Assembly: GCA_036346275.1 (NCBI GenBank) | Contig: CM070711.1 | Coordinates: 68,571,782 to 68,635,781, forward strand | From: Otatea glauca | Taxonomy: Eukaryota > Streptophyta > Magnoliopsida > Poales > Poaceae | Reading direction: 5' to 3' | Length of the DNA: 64,000 bases | Shown: positions 49,725-60,022 of the stretch, piece by piece | How positions within the stretch are numbered: position 1 is the stretch's first letter | Layout of the letters: every line of letters begins with the position of its first letter | The notes under the pieces: model-generated | What the model was told of the DNA's origin: nothing | Seen by the model: only the letters and a program-made list of their open reading frames with translations | Database searches by the model: none | Program-made: the position numbers and the translations under genes

Positions 49725-50987
49725 TCCATACAAATCGTTTTCTAAGCAAATGGATAGTTAAGCAAGGGTGAGTACAGAAATACTCAACAAGCATTAATAA
49801 CAAATACAACATATGAATTTCTCTCATATCCACTTAATGTAAACCTTCCCTCAAAATCCATTTTATATAATTTAGGTTTTGGTTTTTTTAAGGGTTATGT
49901 TTCGAATTTTAATTATAAAAACTACTACTAGCATTCGTATGAGTTAATGAGACAGACTTAGTTTCTATAGCCTCCAATCCAGGAGACAGGCATGAATACA
50001 TGATTTGACCCTATGCAGGTTTGTATCACTTTACCCATAGTGACCCCATCATGTGAGGCCCTAGAATGTTTATCACTAATCCAGTATTAAATCTCTAACC
50101 CTAGCATACCGACAAGCTGTGGTGTCCTTCACCAACGTTCTCTATCCACTCGCAGCACACTAGTTGTACTCCTGCCTAACATCGGAGATACTCATCCCTT
50201 GGCTTTAAATATAGCGCCACGAAATCTTCAATAGTAGCTGAAGTTTGTGTCCCTCACTAGGCCTTCCGGCGTACCCAGCTTCACACTCTTAGTTATCTAC
50301 TCATACCCAATATGGAGATCATAACACCTTTATAAGACAACATTTTCTGACCGATTTCATACACTATGGTTGATACTGTATATACGGCTCATTGCCCGAG
50401 TGTAGTTGTTCATCTTTATATTATAGCCTACGTAGAAGGCCCCACCGGCATGGCAATCCTTCTCAACAACGCCCTCTACCCACCATACATATAAATATGT
50501 CACCGGCTCCTTTATTAGATGAGCCATTTTAACACATCAATAATCAATTATTGCCTTAGCAGTTCATCACCAAACCGTCTTTGCATCCGATTTAGCGTTT
50601 TCTTAAGGATAAGATTTTTCCATGCATTGATGATATTACATATAGCTGAAATCATTTTAAAATTACTCAAATATGATCGAGAGAAGCTTTCCTGGATTTT
50701 GGTATAAATATTCGCCATCACCCGATGGCTGTTGAAGATCACTAGTCTGATTTGAATCAATTCTTGAAATTATAAATAATATATTTTAGTAGATTTTTGC
50801 ATGTTTCATAGTGTCCATCCCGCTTTTAAAACTTTATTATTTGATATATGTTTCATGCCTCTTTTAAATTTCTAGAATATTTTTAATTTGGCATCTTTCA
50901 TTTATATGCTCGATAACTTAGATGGTTTAATACATCTGATTTAATTTGGTATATTCATTTTGAGTGATGCATTGGGTTAGACAGAAA

Positions 50988-51175
50988 TCCCCCCCCCCCT
51001 TCCCTTTTTTCTTTTTCTCCTCTTTTCTTTTCTTTTCTCTTCTTTCCTTTTCTCTTTCTTTTCTTTTCCCTTCCTCTCTCTTTCTTTTATTTTCCCCTTT
51101 TCCTTTTCTTTCTTTTCTTCCTCACCAGCCAACCTTATCCTCTCCTCCTCTCTACTCTCCTCTCTCCCTATCCTC
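50988..51175 (+). repeat. C run and polypyrimidine tract
   Basis: A homopolymer C run at 50989-50999 is followed by about 170 bp of almost pure C/T with CTTTT units. Open frames here are compositional. Confidence 0.9.
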
Positions 51176-51312
51176 TAGCTCCTACCGCCTGGCAGCACCA
51201 TCTGGTCCCGCCCGAGCTACGCACTGGCTTCCTCGGGCCGCTCGGCCTAAGCCTCCGAGCACCCAGCCTGTGCCACCCTTGCCTGACTGCCCAATCTCCC
51301 GCGCCGCCTGGT

Positions 51313-51740
51313 CACCATGATATATATAGTACAATTACCTGGGTACCATGGTGCCTAGGCACCATGATCCAAAATGGGTATTTTTCCTATGTATTTGCAT
51401 GCGAATGTTTTTTGAAATTTTTAGGATATTGAGTTTAACCAGTTTACCAACTAGGTCAAACAAGTTTGAACTGAAATTCAAACTAAAGTTTTCTTTTTTG
51501 ATGATAGTTTGATTGTAGGTATGTGCTGATTATATATATAAATCAGCAAAGCATGTGATCTAAATTCGTTTTAATCTTTGAATTTGAGTATATTTTTTAA
51601 AGGTATATGTTTCATTTAAATTGGGTATATACCCTAAAACTGAAAGTTTCAAAAAATATACCCAAATTTATCTTGAATTCGTGCATTTGAAATCATGGTG
51701 CCCAGACTGCCCCATGGTGCTCCATTTCACCATCCCACAT
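51313..51740. repeat. Possible small inverted-repeat element around CCATGGTGCC palindromes
   Basis: GGTACCATGGTGCCTAGGCA and CACCATGATCC at 51342-51372 face CATGGTGCCCAGACTGCCCC and CATGGTGCTCC at 51695-51723. The intervening AT-rich sequence has no coding content. The ends suggest a MITE-like insertion, but no target duplication was confirmed. Confidence 0.35.
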
Positions 51741-51836
51741 ACATGCGGGAAAATTTCAAATAGTCAACTTTGTACCTTGTAATATCAGTGTCGGGCAACA
51801 ATTTTTTGTATTTTCCAAAATGGCGTCGTTTGCCGA

Positions 51837-51962
51837 CATGTGACACGTCGGCAGTGCATAGCCGGCATGTGAGAAGCCGGCTATGGCATAGCCGGCTTCT
51901 CAAATGCCGGCTATGCCATAGCCGACGTCTCACATGCTGGCTATGGTCTGGGCCCGGCCGAT
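51837..51962. repeat. Nested palindrome array (CATAGCCGGC / GCCGGCTATG)
   Basis: GAGAAGCCGGCTATG (51871-51885) and CATAGCCGGCTTCTC (51887-51901) form a perfect 15-bp inverted repeat with a 1-nt spacer. CATAGCCGGC at 51857-51866 also pairs with 51876-51885, and a further pair follows to about 51920. The sites alternate, so several competing hairpins are possible. It lies at the outer side of the MULE/PMD region, where subterminal binding sites would be expected, but no terminal inverted repeat was located. Confidence 0.8.
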
Positions 51963-52368
51963 CGCGTCGCGCGTGGAGTTCGCCAGCTTTGCACGCCGAC
52001 GAGCGCTGCCCTTTTGCTTTTTTTGGCCGACCTCCTTTGTTTGCATTCATGCTTTGTTTGATGATTGATTGTCTCCACGTGATTAGCAAAATTATAATTA
52101 GTATGACGATACTAATTGATTAGCAAAATCGCATTATTGCATGTGAACAATTTCAATCCAAATTTGTAAAGATATTTAAAACACTTCTTTTGGAGGAAGT
52201 GGCTGAGCAACTGTCATTGAACTTAGGTACTGATAAATGTGTCCAATAAAATTCTGGGCAATCAATAATTTGAAATTATTTAAAGAATTGTTTTTTTTAG
52301 AAATTGCAAAACGATGGTGGGAGAGGGAGATCAGAGAGAGTGAAATTCTGAGATCAGGGAGAGTGTGA

Positions 52369-52946
52369 TTTTTTAGCCCTTTCGGTAGCCCGTAAAATGT
52401 CATGTTTAAATGTAATTTTTGGGAAGAATGGACCAGATTTGCTTGCTCTCTGATATATGCACTACTATATTCTGGAAAAATATGTAATTTACACTTTGCT
52501 TTGCATCTAATTTCCACTAGTGCAATAACCCTAAGTATTATAGTCGACAACAACTCATGTCATGTTTTTTAGCCTTTTCGGCGGCCAGTAAAATATCATG
52601 TCTAAATGGAATTTTTATGAACAATGGACCACATTTGATCTTTCATATATGCACTACCATATTCTGGGAAAATATTTAATTTACACCTTGCTTTGCATCT
52701 AATTTCCACTAGTGCAATAACCCTAAGTATTATAGTCGACAACAACTCATGTTATGTTTTTTAGCCTTTTCGGCGGCTCGTAAAATATCATGTCTATATA
52801 GAATTTTCATGAACAATGGACCACATTTGATCTTTGATATATGCACTACCATATTCTGGGAAAATATTTAATTTACACCTTGCTTTGCATCTAATTTCCA
52901 CTAGTGCAATAACCCTAAGTATTATAGTCGACAACAACTCATGTTA
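52369..52946 (+). repeat. Tandem repeat, three units of 192-196 bp
   Basis: Units start at TTTTTTAGCC (52369, 52565, 52757). Shared blocks: TTTTCGGCGGC, GTAAAATATCATGTCTAA, ATATGCACTACCATATTCTG, CACTAGTGCAATAACCCTAA, GTATTATAGTCGACAACAAC. Diverged relatives are found at 56068-56430 in the same orientation. The region 51970-52368 just upstream shows nothing else recognisable. Confidence 0.85.
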
Positions 52947-53090
52947 TGAATCGTTCCCACGAAGCACTTAAATTATTTGTTGAACATATATAAGGGCACA
53001 TACACCGAAAGTTCAGATGATAAAATAAGCAATAGATTAAATTATATTACAAGGGCATCACAATAGTGATGAAATTGCTTGACGAACTAA

Positions 53091-54500
53091 CTAACGAAAG
53101 CACTGTTTGTCATGGTGGAACCAGTGATCGTTCCGCATATCTGGGAAGAGCGGGAATGATGTCCGACATTTTCTGCATATTACATCACCCGTGTAAATTT
53201 TGCGATTTGTTCTCGGACACCACTCAATCCCTACTATGAAAGAACTCCAAGGGGATCTGCAGTGCTCCCAGCTGTCGCTGGTTGGGTGGCCTATGCCTTA
53301 CATCTCGGGTGTATAAGACAGAATTTTTTGGTCCCTTTTTGTGGATTTCTGCCCTCCCATATGGGCATGTCATCCCGATTCCCGGCGTCCCCTATGTTAA
53401 TACCACCCGGGTTCCCGGATGGTCTACGTAACGTGTCAAGGATTTGTTGCGTGGTGCGGACCTCGGCCAGCTGCTTCCCCTTGTCCCTTCCTCTTTGAGA
53501 AGAGGTACCCTCTTGCACTTATGGTGCGTTGGCCGTTGGCGGAGACTTGCCGAGACGCTTGCTCTGTTTCGGCTCGCACTCCACTATATGGTGCAGGAGG
53601 TGTGTGTTGGGCTTATCCTTGTACAACCGGAAGCGTGCCCTGCAGGCAATGCAGTATGCCCGCTGTGGACGTTGAATAACACCGTAGGCGTACTCGTGGT
53701 CTGGCTTTTCTGGGCGGTAGTAGCACCACGGAGAGGGTTGCTCCCCCAGTTATCCCATACAGGAAGTTTGAGATGTGGGTGGTACGTCTCCGGGTCCACC
53801 CAGTTGAAGTAGCCGCACCATTCATCCTCGGCCAAGGGGCACCGGTAGAATCTCCGGTTCGCTAGATCATCGTGGCAGGTATCAACCACTGCCTACAGGC
53901 CGTGTTCGCAAAAGTCAGGGCTTTCGGGTGGCCCTTGAGGAGGTTTGTCCTTTGACTTGAGCAATTTCGCAATTTTCTTTTTGAAGTCCTGTATGCGATG
54001 AACTGGTTTAGAATTACTACTTTGTGAGTCTAACATGAGTATGTCGCATGAAACTCACCGATTGGTTGACCCCTTATCCAGGCCCTGAACTCTGGTCGAT
54101 CTAGAACGAGGACATATCTTGGCGGCCTCTCCCACCGGGTGAAGTTCTCAGGCGAAGCGGGGTAGGCGTCACGGCAGTTGTAGATAAATTCGTAGTCACG
54201 TCGTTTCGACCCGTCGATCCATTGGAAGAAGCAACACCGGTCGTTGTGCTGAAAAAAGAAAGAACGATACATGAAATGGTATTGTTACCCTGTATTGTAT
54301 GGACACTAGTAGGTTTACTCGGTAGGGGCGGGCACAACAGTAGTGAGCACGGGCGGCCGTCTCTCCGTGGGTAGATTGCATCATCTTCGTCGGAAGGTTG
54401 TAGTCGCATTTGGGTCGGGGCAGCTCTGGCAGAACTGGGGCGTCAACGCTACTGACATTCGGGTATTCGGGCGGGATAAGTTCTGCTTGCTAAAGAGGCG
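53091..54500 (-). pseudogene. Multi-zinc-finger (GRF-type and related) gene, degraded
   Basis: Minus-strand exons: up to 54319 (KCDYNLPTKMMQ, ARAHYCCARPYR, donor CGA|GTAAAC); 54059-54248 (HNDRCCFFQWIDG, RDAYPASPENFTRWERPP; donor G|GTGAGT); from 54002 (HRIQDFKKKIAKLLKSK, then CEHGL and TAG at 53893-53895, then DTCHDDLANRRFYRCPLAE and WCGYFNWVDPE). The pairs Cys...FFQWID and RRFYRCP...WCGYFNWVD are GRF zinc-finger signatures. After a one-base frameshift (about 53720) comes YCIACRARFRLYKD...HLLHHIVEC. Near 53100-53230 WCPRTNRKIYTGDVICRKC ends in a TAG (53091-53093). The 5' start was not found. Function unknown; GRF fingers generally bind DNA or nucleic-acid structures. Confidence 0.6.
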
Positions 54501-54658
54501 ACGGTAAAACGATATCGTGCCCTAATTTGTGTAGATTCAGCTAACGTTTATTGCTGGTTTGGCGGTGTTGGATGTCTACCCCTCGGCCGGTTTTATAGTG
54601 GTGGTGAGGGGTTACTCCACACAACTACAACACTTGTCGATTTTGATGGCCTGGCATC

Positions 54659-54868
54659 CTCTGTGAAAAGCTGCACGACGTGTCTCCCATCATCAAAGTT
54701 GCACGACCTATCACCTTCTGAGAAAAGCTGGACGACTTGTTACCCTCTGAGAAAAGTTGCATGACCTGTCACCCTCTGTCAAAGGCTGCACGACGTGTCA
54801 CCCTCTGTCAAAGGCTGCACGACGTGTCACCCTCTGTCAAAAGCTGCACGACCTGTCACCCTCTGTTG
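54659..54868 (+). repeat. 29-bp tandem repeat, about seven copies
   Basis: The unit is CTGCACGACGTGTCACCCTC followed by TGTCAAAGG. Inner copies are near identical and outer ones diverged. It lies 540 bp upstream of the small GRF gene. Open frames through it are repeat products. Confidence 0.9.
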
Positions 54869-55329
54869 GCCTGAGATGGGTAGTGTTGTGTCGCTTGATG
54901 GTGTGCAGAGTGTTTTCGAATCAGTTTGAGAAAGCTGATAGCGCGTCTTTCGCCACATCGCATTCACGAAGGTGTGGTGTCTGCGTCTTTGTCCACATCG
55001 CATTCTGAAAGCGTGGTGTCTTGTCACAACACATGGGTGATTTGACATGTACCAATAAATCGCCCGTGAGATTCCCTGTCACCAGGCTACAACGCGGGTG
55101 CAGGGGGACCGGGGCGGCGTGGCGGCAGGCGGGAGCTGGGGCGCAGTGGCCAGGGGGTCTGGGGGGTGGGGAGCAGGTCCAGACACGTGGCGATCGGCGG
55201 GAGCATGGGCACGTTGGGTCGGCTGGAAAATTGGTCGACTGGGCGACGCGCGAAGAAAATAGCCAGAGCAGCTTTGTAAGGACGATTACACAACTGTATA
55301 GCAGCGCCTCTATCGGCAGCGAGTATGCA

Positions 55330-55400
55330 CTGCCTCTATAAGTAGGCCTTCATACTAGCTCCGCTTGCACATATCCTCATCCCATTCCTTGCCTCCAAAG
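55330..55400 (+). promoter_or_regulatory. Likely core promoter of the small GRF gene
   Basis: CTCTATAAGTAG at about 55333-55344 is a reasonable TATA-like box about 65 bp upstream of the ATG at 55404, with a pyrimidine-rich leader between. It follows a GC-rich stretch (55080-55260). Confidence 0.45.
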
Positions 55401-55403
55401 GTC

Positions 55404-55907
55404 ATGTCTCAAACGGCGAGCTCAAAAAATCGGAGGGACCGTACGCTTGCCACTGCAAGGCAAGTCGATTGTCCTAATTGCCGTGTGCAAGCTAATGTGT
55501 TCTACTCCAATAGTGAGGCAAATAATGGCGGGTGTTCTACAAATGCCCTTTTTTTCTCTGTAAGTGAAAAGTTCGTTTTCTCCCTTTTTCCTGTTAGACT
55601 TGTGTAGTTCTTTGGAGAGATCTCATTTCTTTGCACAGCCTAAAAGCATGTTAACCTCATCAAGTAGGCTGGAGGGTGCCAATATTTCCAGTGGATAGAC
55701 ACCATGGACACCTCGGTGGAGCGTGCAACAACCACAGTACCACAGAGGATGCATCCTACTACGGAGGAGAGGATGGACCCTATGCTCGAGCAGAGGCTGA
55801 ACATGCTGATGTTCAAGATGGACCGTATTTTAGATAATGTCAAATGGTTGGAGAAGATTGTGTGTGCGGCTATCCTTGTTGTACTGGTAGCTATTCTTGC
55901 GAAGTAG
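55404..55907 (+). CDS. Small GRF-type zinc-finger protein with C-terminal coiled coil and membrane anchor, 131 aa
   Basis: Exon 1 is 55404-55559 (52 codons, MSQTASSKNRRDRTLATARQ, then DCPNCRVQANVFYSN and NNGGCSTNALFF; donor TCT|GTAAGT). Exon 2 is 55668-55907, after acceptor AAGTAG: AGGCQYFQWIDT, then MDTSVERATT..., a helical stretch MLEQRLNMLMFKMDRILDNV and a hydrophobic tail IVCAAILVVLVAILAK, stop TAG. The C-x2-C ... GGC.YFQWID arrangement is a degenerate GRF zinc finger. Small grass proteins with one GRF finger, a coiled coil and a C-terminal membrane segment are common near transposons. Start, splice phase (0) and stop all fit and there is no damage, unlike every neighbour. Role unknown. 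Confidence 0.65.
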
Positions 55908-56067
55908 TTTGTTTCCTACAGAGGAGACATAGTTAGTCATGGATGTCTATTGAAGAGGTTTCCAGATATCATCTTTCACTTTGTTAACTGATGTATAAGT
56001 TGATTAGCTACCATCGCTTTCAGCTTTTTCAGCCAGATTCAACTACTCGTGGCATCTTTTTCATGGT

Positions 56068-56430
56068 AATATAAGCCTTTCCGGCATCCCGTAAAATACC
56101 GTGTCCAAAGGGGAAATAGTCATGGAATAGCTTGGAAACATTCTCTGATATCTGTACTAACGTAATCTGCAAAATTATTTTATTTATTACCTGCTTTGCA
56201 TATAAATATTGTCACAACAAATACCCTAAATGACCACAAACTGGACATATTTCATAACACTTAAGCCTTTCCGGCGGCTCGTAAAACAACTAGTCTAAAC
56301 ACAAATTTTGGGGGAATTGGTCTAGAAACATACTTCACTACATGGACAACCAAATTATAGGAAAATATCAAAATTACAACTTGCTTACCATGTAAGATCC
56401 GTTAGCGCGAACACCCTAAATGATAATGTT
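56068..56430 (+). repeat. Two diverged relatives of the 52.4-kb tandem repeat
   Basis: Units start AAGCCTTTCCGGC at about 56070 and AAGCCTTTCCGGCGGCTCGT at about 56262, with GTAAAATACC or GTAAAACAAC, CTTGCT..., and ACCCTAAATGA in the same order as in 52369-52946. Same orientation, much more diverged. Confidence 0.6.
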
Positions 56431-56732
56431 ACATGGACACTGAAAGATAATGACGAACAAAGAAATTTGATTGTTTAGTCAAATTTATTAACTGACAAAT
56501 AATTGGATAAAACACTATATGAATTACGGTTATCACCGACAAATATGAATTTTTACGGTGATGGTGGACTCTAGTTTCAACTATAAAATTCTAGCAACCG
56601 TCAAAATAACAATGACTTTGAACAACGATCCCGCCGACCCCAACCTAAGTCCACTGATTTACAGGAATTTTGTCGTGACCGTACCCCATCGAAAAAAATT
56701 ATACGCAGTCTAACGCAAAATATATGTGATGT

Positions 56733-56860
56733 GTGCTTGGGCACTGGCGAGGAGCAGGCTTGCTCGGCTTTCGGCATGGCGAGGACGATGCGACGCGTGC
56801 TTGGGCACTGTCGAGATTAAGGCTTGCTCGGCTTTCTGCGTGGTGAGGACGGGTCACATG
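56733..56860 (+). repeat. 64-bp tandem duplication
   Basis: GTGCTTGGGCACTGGCGAGG (56733) and GTGCTTGGGCACTGTCGAGA (56797) each lead into GGCTTGCTCGGCTTTC. Two copies. The neighbouring 56430-56730 is AT-rich with nothing recognised. Confidence 0.8.
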
Positions 56861-57024
56861 GTAGCGCTGCGTGCAGGCGAATCTAACTATGCGGGATTAT
56901 CTTGAGAAGGCAAATAACACATAAGAACATAAGCATAGTCTGAGCAAATAACAACTCGAAAGACTGCTTAGTTTATATTACATTATATTAACAACACCAG
57001 ATACAATGAAAAAAATAAAGACAC

Positions 57025-59862
57025 TCATCCACCCCTACCACGGTGGCGTATAACTTGGTCAGGGGTGTAGTTATTAGGCCCCTTCGTCCTCCTAAGTCCC
57101 GCAGCCTGTGAGGGGCCCTGCCGCGTGGGACGCTCTCCCATGTCCTCATCAATCGAACCCCCCAAGAAGGTGTAGTTAGTAATGGTCAAGCGTTCCTGGG
57201 TGTACCAGGCCAACGAGTCCTCTGGAGGAAGCATGGTCGACTCTAGGATGTGTTGCGTGGGATCCTGCTGGACTGGAGTCTCATGCGCAGTCTGCTGCAA
57301 CTGTGAGGATTCACCTCCTGTAGGCATCCATCATCTACAATCGAGGAGCTTAGTGAAAGTCGCTTGCTCCATTCCAGCCCAGTTGAAAGCATGATCCTCA
57401 CTCCAATGTGGCGTATGCTCAGCCTCAACCTGAGCATCATCACCGCCGCTGTGGTGAACTTCCTTGCGCTCACCTCCGTCGTGATGGCTTGCATCATATG
57501 TTGGTTGCGTCACATGTGGGTAATCAGCGACGTCGTAGTCCTGCTGTAGTTAAGAAATGTAATAAGTTACGTTACAAAGTAGAGTATTTAACAACAGTTG
57601 CCTTGAATTGAGAAAACGAAACGATACATGGAACTTAGTAAGTCACGGGAACCTGAGTTTCGCGGTGAGGATCTTGATAGCCGTGCGCACGAGCTGTGGA
57701 GGGACGGGCACTCTATGATGAACGGGGATCCACTGAGTGCCTGGTATGGGAGGCAAGTGAAGGATCCATAACCGGAACTTTGTACCCCCTATATGAACTA
57801 GGTGTGCATCCACCAAAAGAACGGATAGCCAAAACCAAACGTTACCCTCTGCTGCTGAAGTATCTGTGCATTGGGCAATAAGGCAACGTATATTGTAGTA
57901 TATCATATTAAGAACTTGATATAGATAGCATGAAATATAAATATATACTTGACCCTCCTCTCATGAAGTACCTTTGTAGGTCGCTCCTGTTGTGAGCCGA
58001 GGAGGACTCGCCTTCGTCACGCATCGTGCGGTCTACCATAGTGTGCATCTCGTACACTTCCTGCGACTACAAAATAGGGTTCACGTGTAAGTATGTATTG
58101 TTTATGAGAAATTGAAAGGATTGCATGCATCAAAGTACTTACAAGGATGTGAAGCTACCGGGAACGGTCCTCGGGGAATGTTCTTGGTGCATCTTCCACG
58201 TGGCCACTGAGTAGAGTGGCGTGTGTGCGAGGACGGTACCACAAGAAGTACTCCCAGTAGGAGGAAGGGTCGTACGGCCCTGTAGGGACTACGGTGGAAG
58301 CTTCGGCCTGCTCGTTCCACCACAGTATGTGGCCACGATGGACGGTGGACCAGTCCAACGCACCTCCCGTTCCTTTTGCACTCCTGCACAGAAGTATGAA
58401 GGGTTAGAACTGACAAAAGGAAGAATGATCAAAATGTAGTAATGCAGTATGATTCTACTAAACTTACAAATGTGATCTTCCTGCGTCCCGTGGTGGGGGG
58501 ACCAGGACTACTTGCTGATATCCAAACTGTCGTTGCACACGCTCAGGGGAGTACACTTCCACAGAATTCTGGTATAAAATGAAGCATGTAGTCATCCATA
58601 GGTGCTCATCCTGTGCGCAGAACGATGACATGTGTGTGCCCGTTGCGATCTCGGCAAATCTCCCCTGTGTCCACGAATCCCAACTCACGTGCTCGGAAGT
58701 CAGGAAGTCAAGATCGCTACCAGCACGTGGGTAGCTTCTGTGATCCTGGAGATGGCTCCAACGCAACCTAGCATGGATCCACCTATAGCCCATCGTGGGC
58801 CTCATGGTCTCAGGCACGTCCTGGGAGATATCCTTTGGGTACATAGCCTTCTCCACCCTAGGACGAGAGATAGTAAGATACTCCCAGCTCCACAGTTGTA
58901 CTAGGTGGAAACAACCTGTGATTGACCCCTTCGCGGTGGCCCGATGGGAAGCATCACGCAGTCCTCTATAGGTTGCTGCTAACACAGCGGAACCCCAGCT
59001 ATATTGTGGGACCTCATCCGGTTGCGTGACAAGATCACGCGCTAACAAGATGAGGTGTGGCTCCAGATAGTCGCCCGCTGCGTTGCAGAACATGATCCCT
59101 CCAAATAAATCATTGAGGTACACCTCCAGGTACCTTGAAATAGTGCTCTCGTCTGCACCCTCAGGACATGGCCCGCACTCTGGCAATTCATGAAACCATT
59201 TCAAAGAGAGGCCGTGGTCCTTTCCCGAGTATAGATGACCAAACCTGCAACAGAAACAAATAAATACGAGGTTAATTCGTAGCAAAAACTATTACGCACG
59301 TAGCAGCATATATGTTTACCTTTGTTGCACATAGTCCCTCCACTGATCCTTTCGTGGCCGCCTACTCACTAGGGGGTAACCTCTGATTGGCAACCCAGTA
59401 ATCATAGCCATATCCTTCAAAGTTATCGTCATCTCTCCAAAGAAAAAGTGGAACGTGTGCGTCTCAGCACGCCACCGATCTACCAGGGCAGTCACCAGGG
59501 ACACATCTATTGCGGGGAGAGTTGTGTGTCGCACCCCACCCTGCGGTAATGGTTCAGTAGTCCCGTCCATCAAAAGAGAGAATGGGAGTAGTCCAACTCG
59601 TGCTAGACACGTATAGAAACGGGGGTCTAATGCCTTGATCTTGTGGAAGACTCGTGCACACAATGGACCCGTCTACAAAAGGACACAATCATGTTTCAAT
59701 CAATGGTTACAATGTAAACTCATAATATGAAACAATAAATACAACAGTGCTAACCTCAATAAATACAACAGTACTAACCAGCGTGCCCGTGAAAATCATC
59801 CTCCCATGATGCTGATCATTGTATTGCTGCTGAAGAAGCTCAGGAAGACCACCGGTAGCCAT
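57025..59862 (-). pseudogene. Plant mobile domain (PMD) gene, three nonsense codons
   Basis: Exon 1 59779-59862 (MATGGLPELLQQQYNDQHHG, donor CTG|GTTAGT). Exon 2 59320-59672 carries LARVGLLPFSLLMDG, LVTALVDRWRAETHTFHFFF, GEMTITLKDMAMITGLPIRG: the PMD signature. Exon 3 58468-59244 continues it (YLEVYLNDLFGGIMFCN, FHLVQLWSWEYLTISRPR, RWIHARLRWSHL). Exon 4 58143-58382 (DWSTVHRGHILWWNEQAEAS). Exon 5 57972-58066 (SQEVYEMHTMVDRTMRDEGE). All junctions are in phase. The C-terminal region continues to TGA 57025-57027. Stops: TAG 58155-58157, TAG about 57716, TGA 57331-57333. PMD proteins include MAIN-type silencing factors and transposon-encoded relatives. The adjacent MULE transposase on the same strand, 160 bp upstream, points to the transposon-encoded type. 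Confidence 0.85.
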
Positions 59863-60022
59863 GCTGAAAATACCACCTACATAGGTTAGTGCAACAAAAA
59901 TCATCGGTACAACAACAAGATAGCATATACAATTAGGGACGCAACAGATGTTAAACAAGACGGTGCAATACAACACATAAGAAATCCAGTTCTGAATACA
60001 ATACTAAAATTACTAAATACGT

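Larger units (their letters stand above)
44648..51330 (+). mobile_element. Family A LTR (outer of a pair), probable, boundaries approximate
   Basis: Sequence resuming at 49725 is family A in character: hairpin 49770-49785, TTTACCCATAG near 50035 and a GC-rich block at 51180-51310. It must therefore belong to a copy interrupted by the element ending at 49724. A possible left start is near 44648, where TAGTCTAGGG precedes a hairpin (TAATAACAAT/ATTGTTATTA), the usual arrangement of family A starts if the first G became A. The right end is not defined; TACA at about 51331-51334 is only a guess. Confidence 0.4.

Noticed and set aside
50964..51320. 118-aa Ser/Phe/Leu-rich frame
   Set aside because: Translation of the polypyrimidine tract; low complexity.
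51837..51962. Regular palindromic repeats as a CRISPR array
   Set aside because: Eukaryotic context, no constant repeat with unique spacers and no cas genes; the half-sites simply alternate in orientation.
54659..54868. 29-bp repeats as CRISPR-like
   Set aside because: Units are head-to-tail with no spacers.
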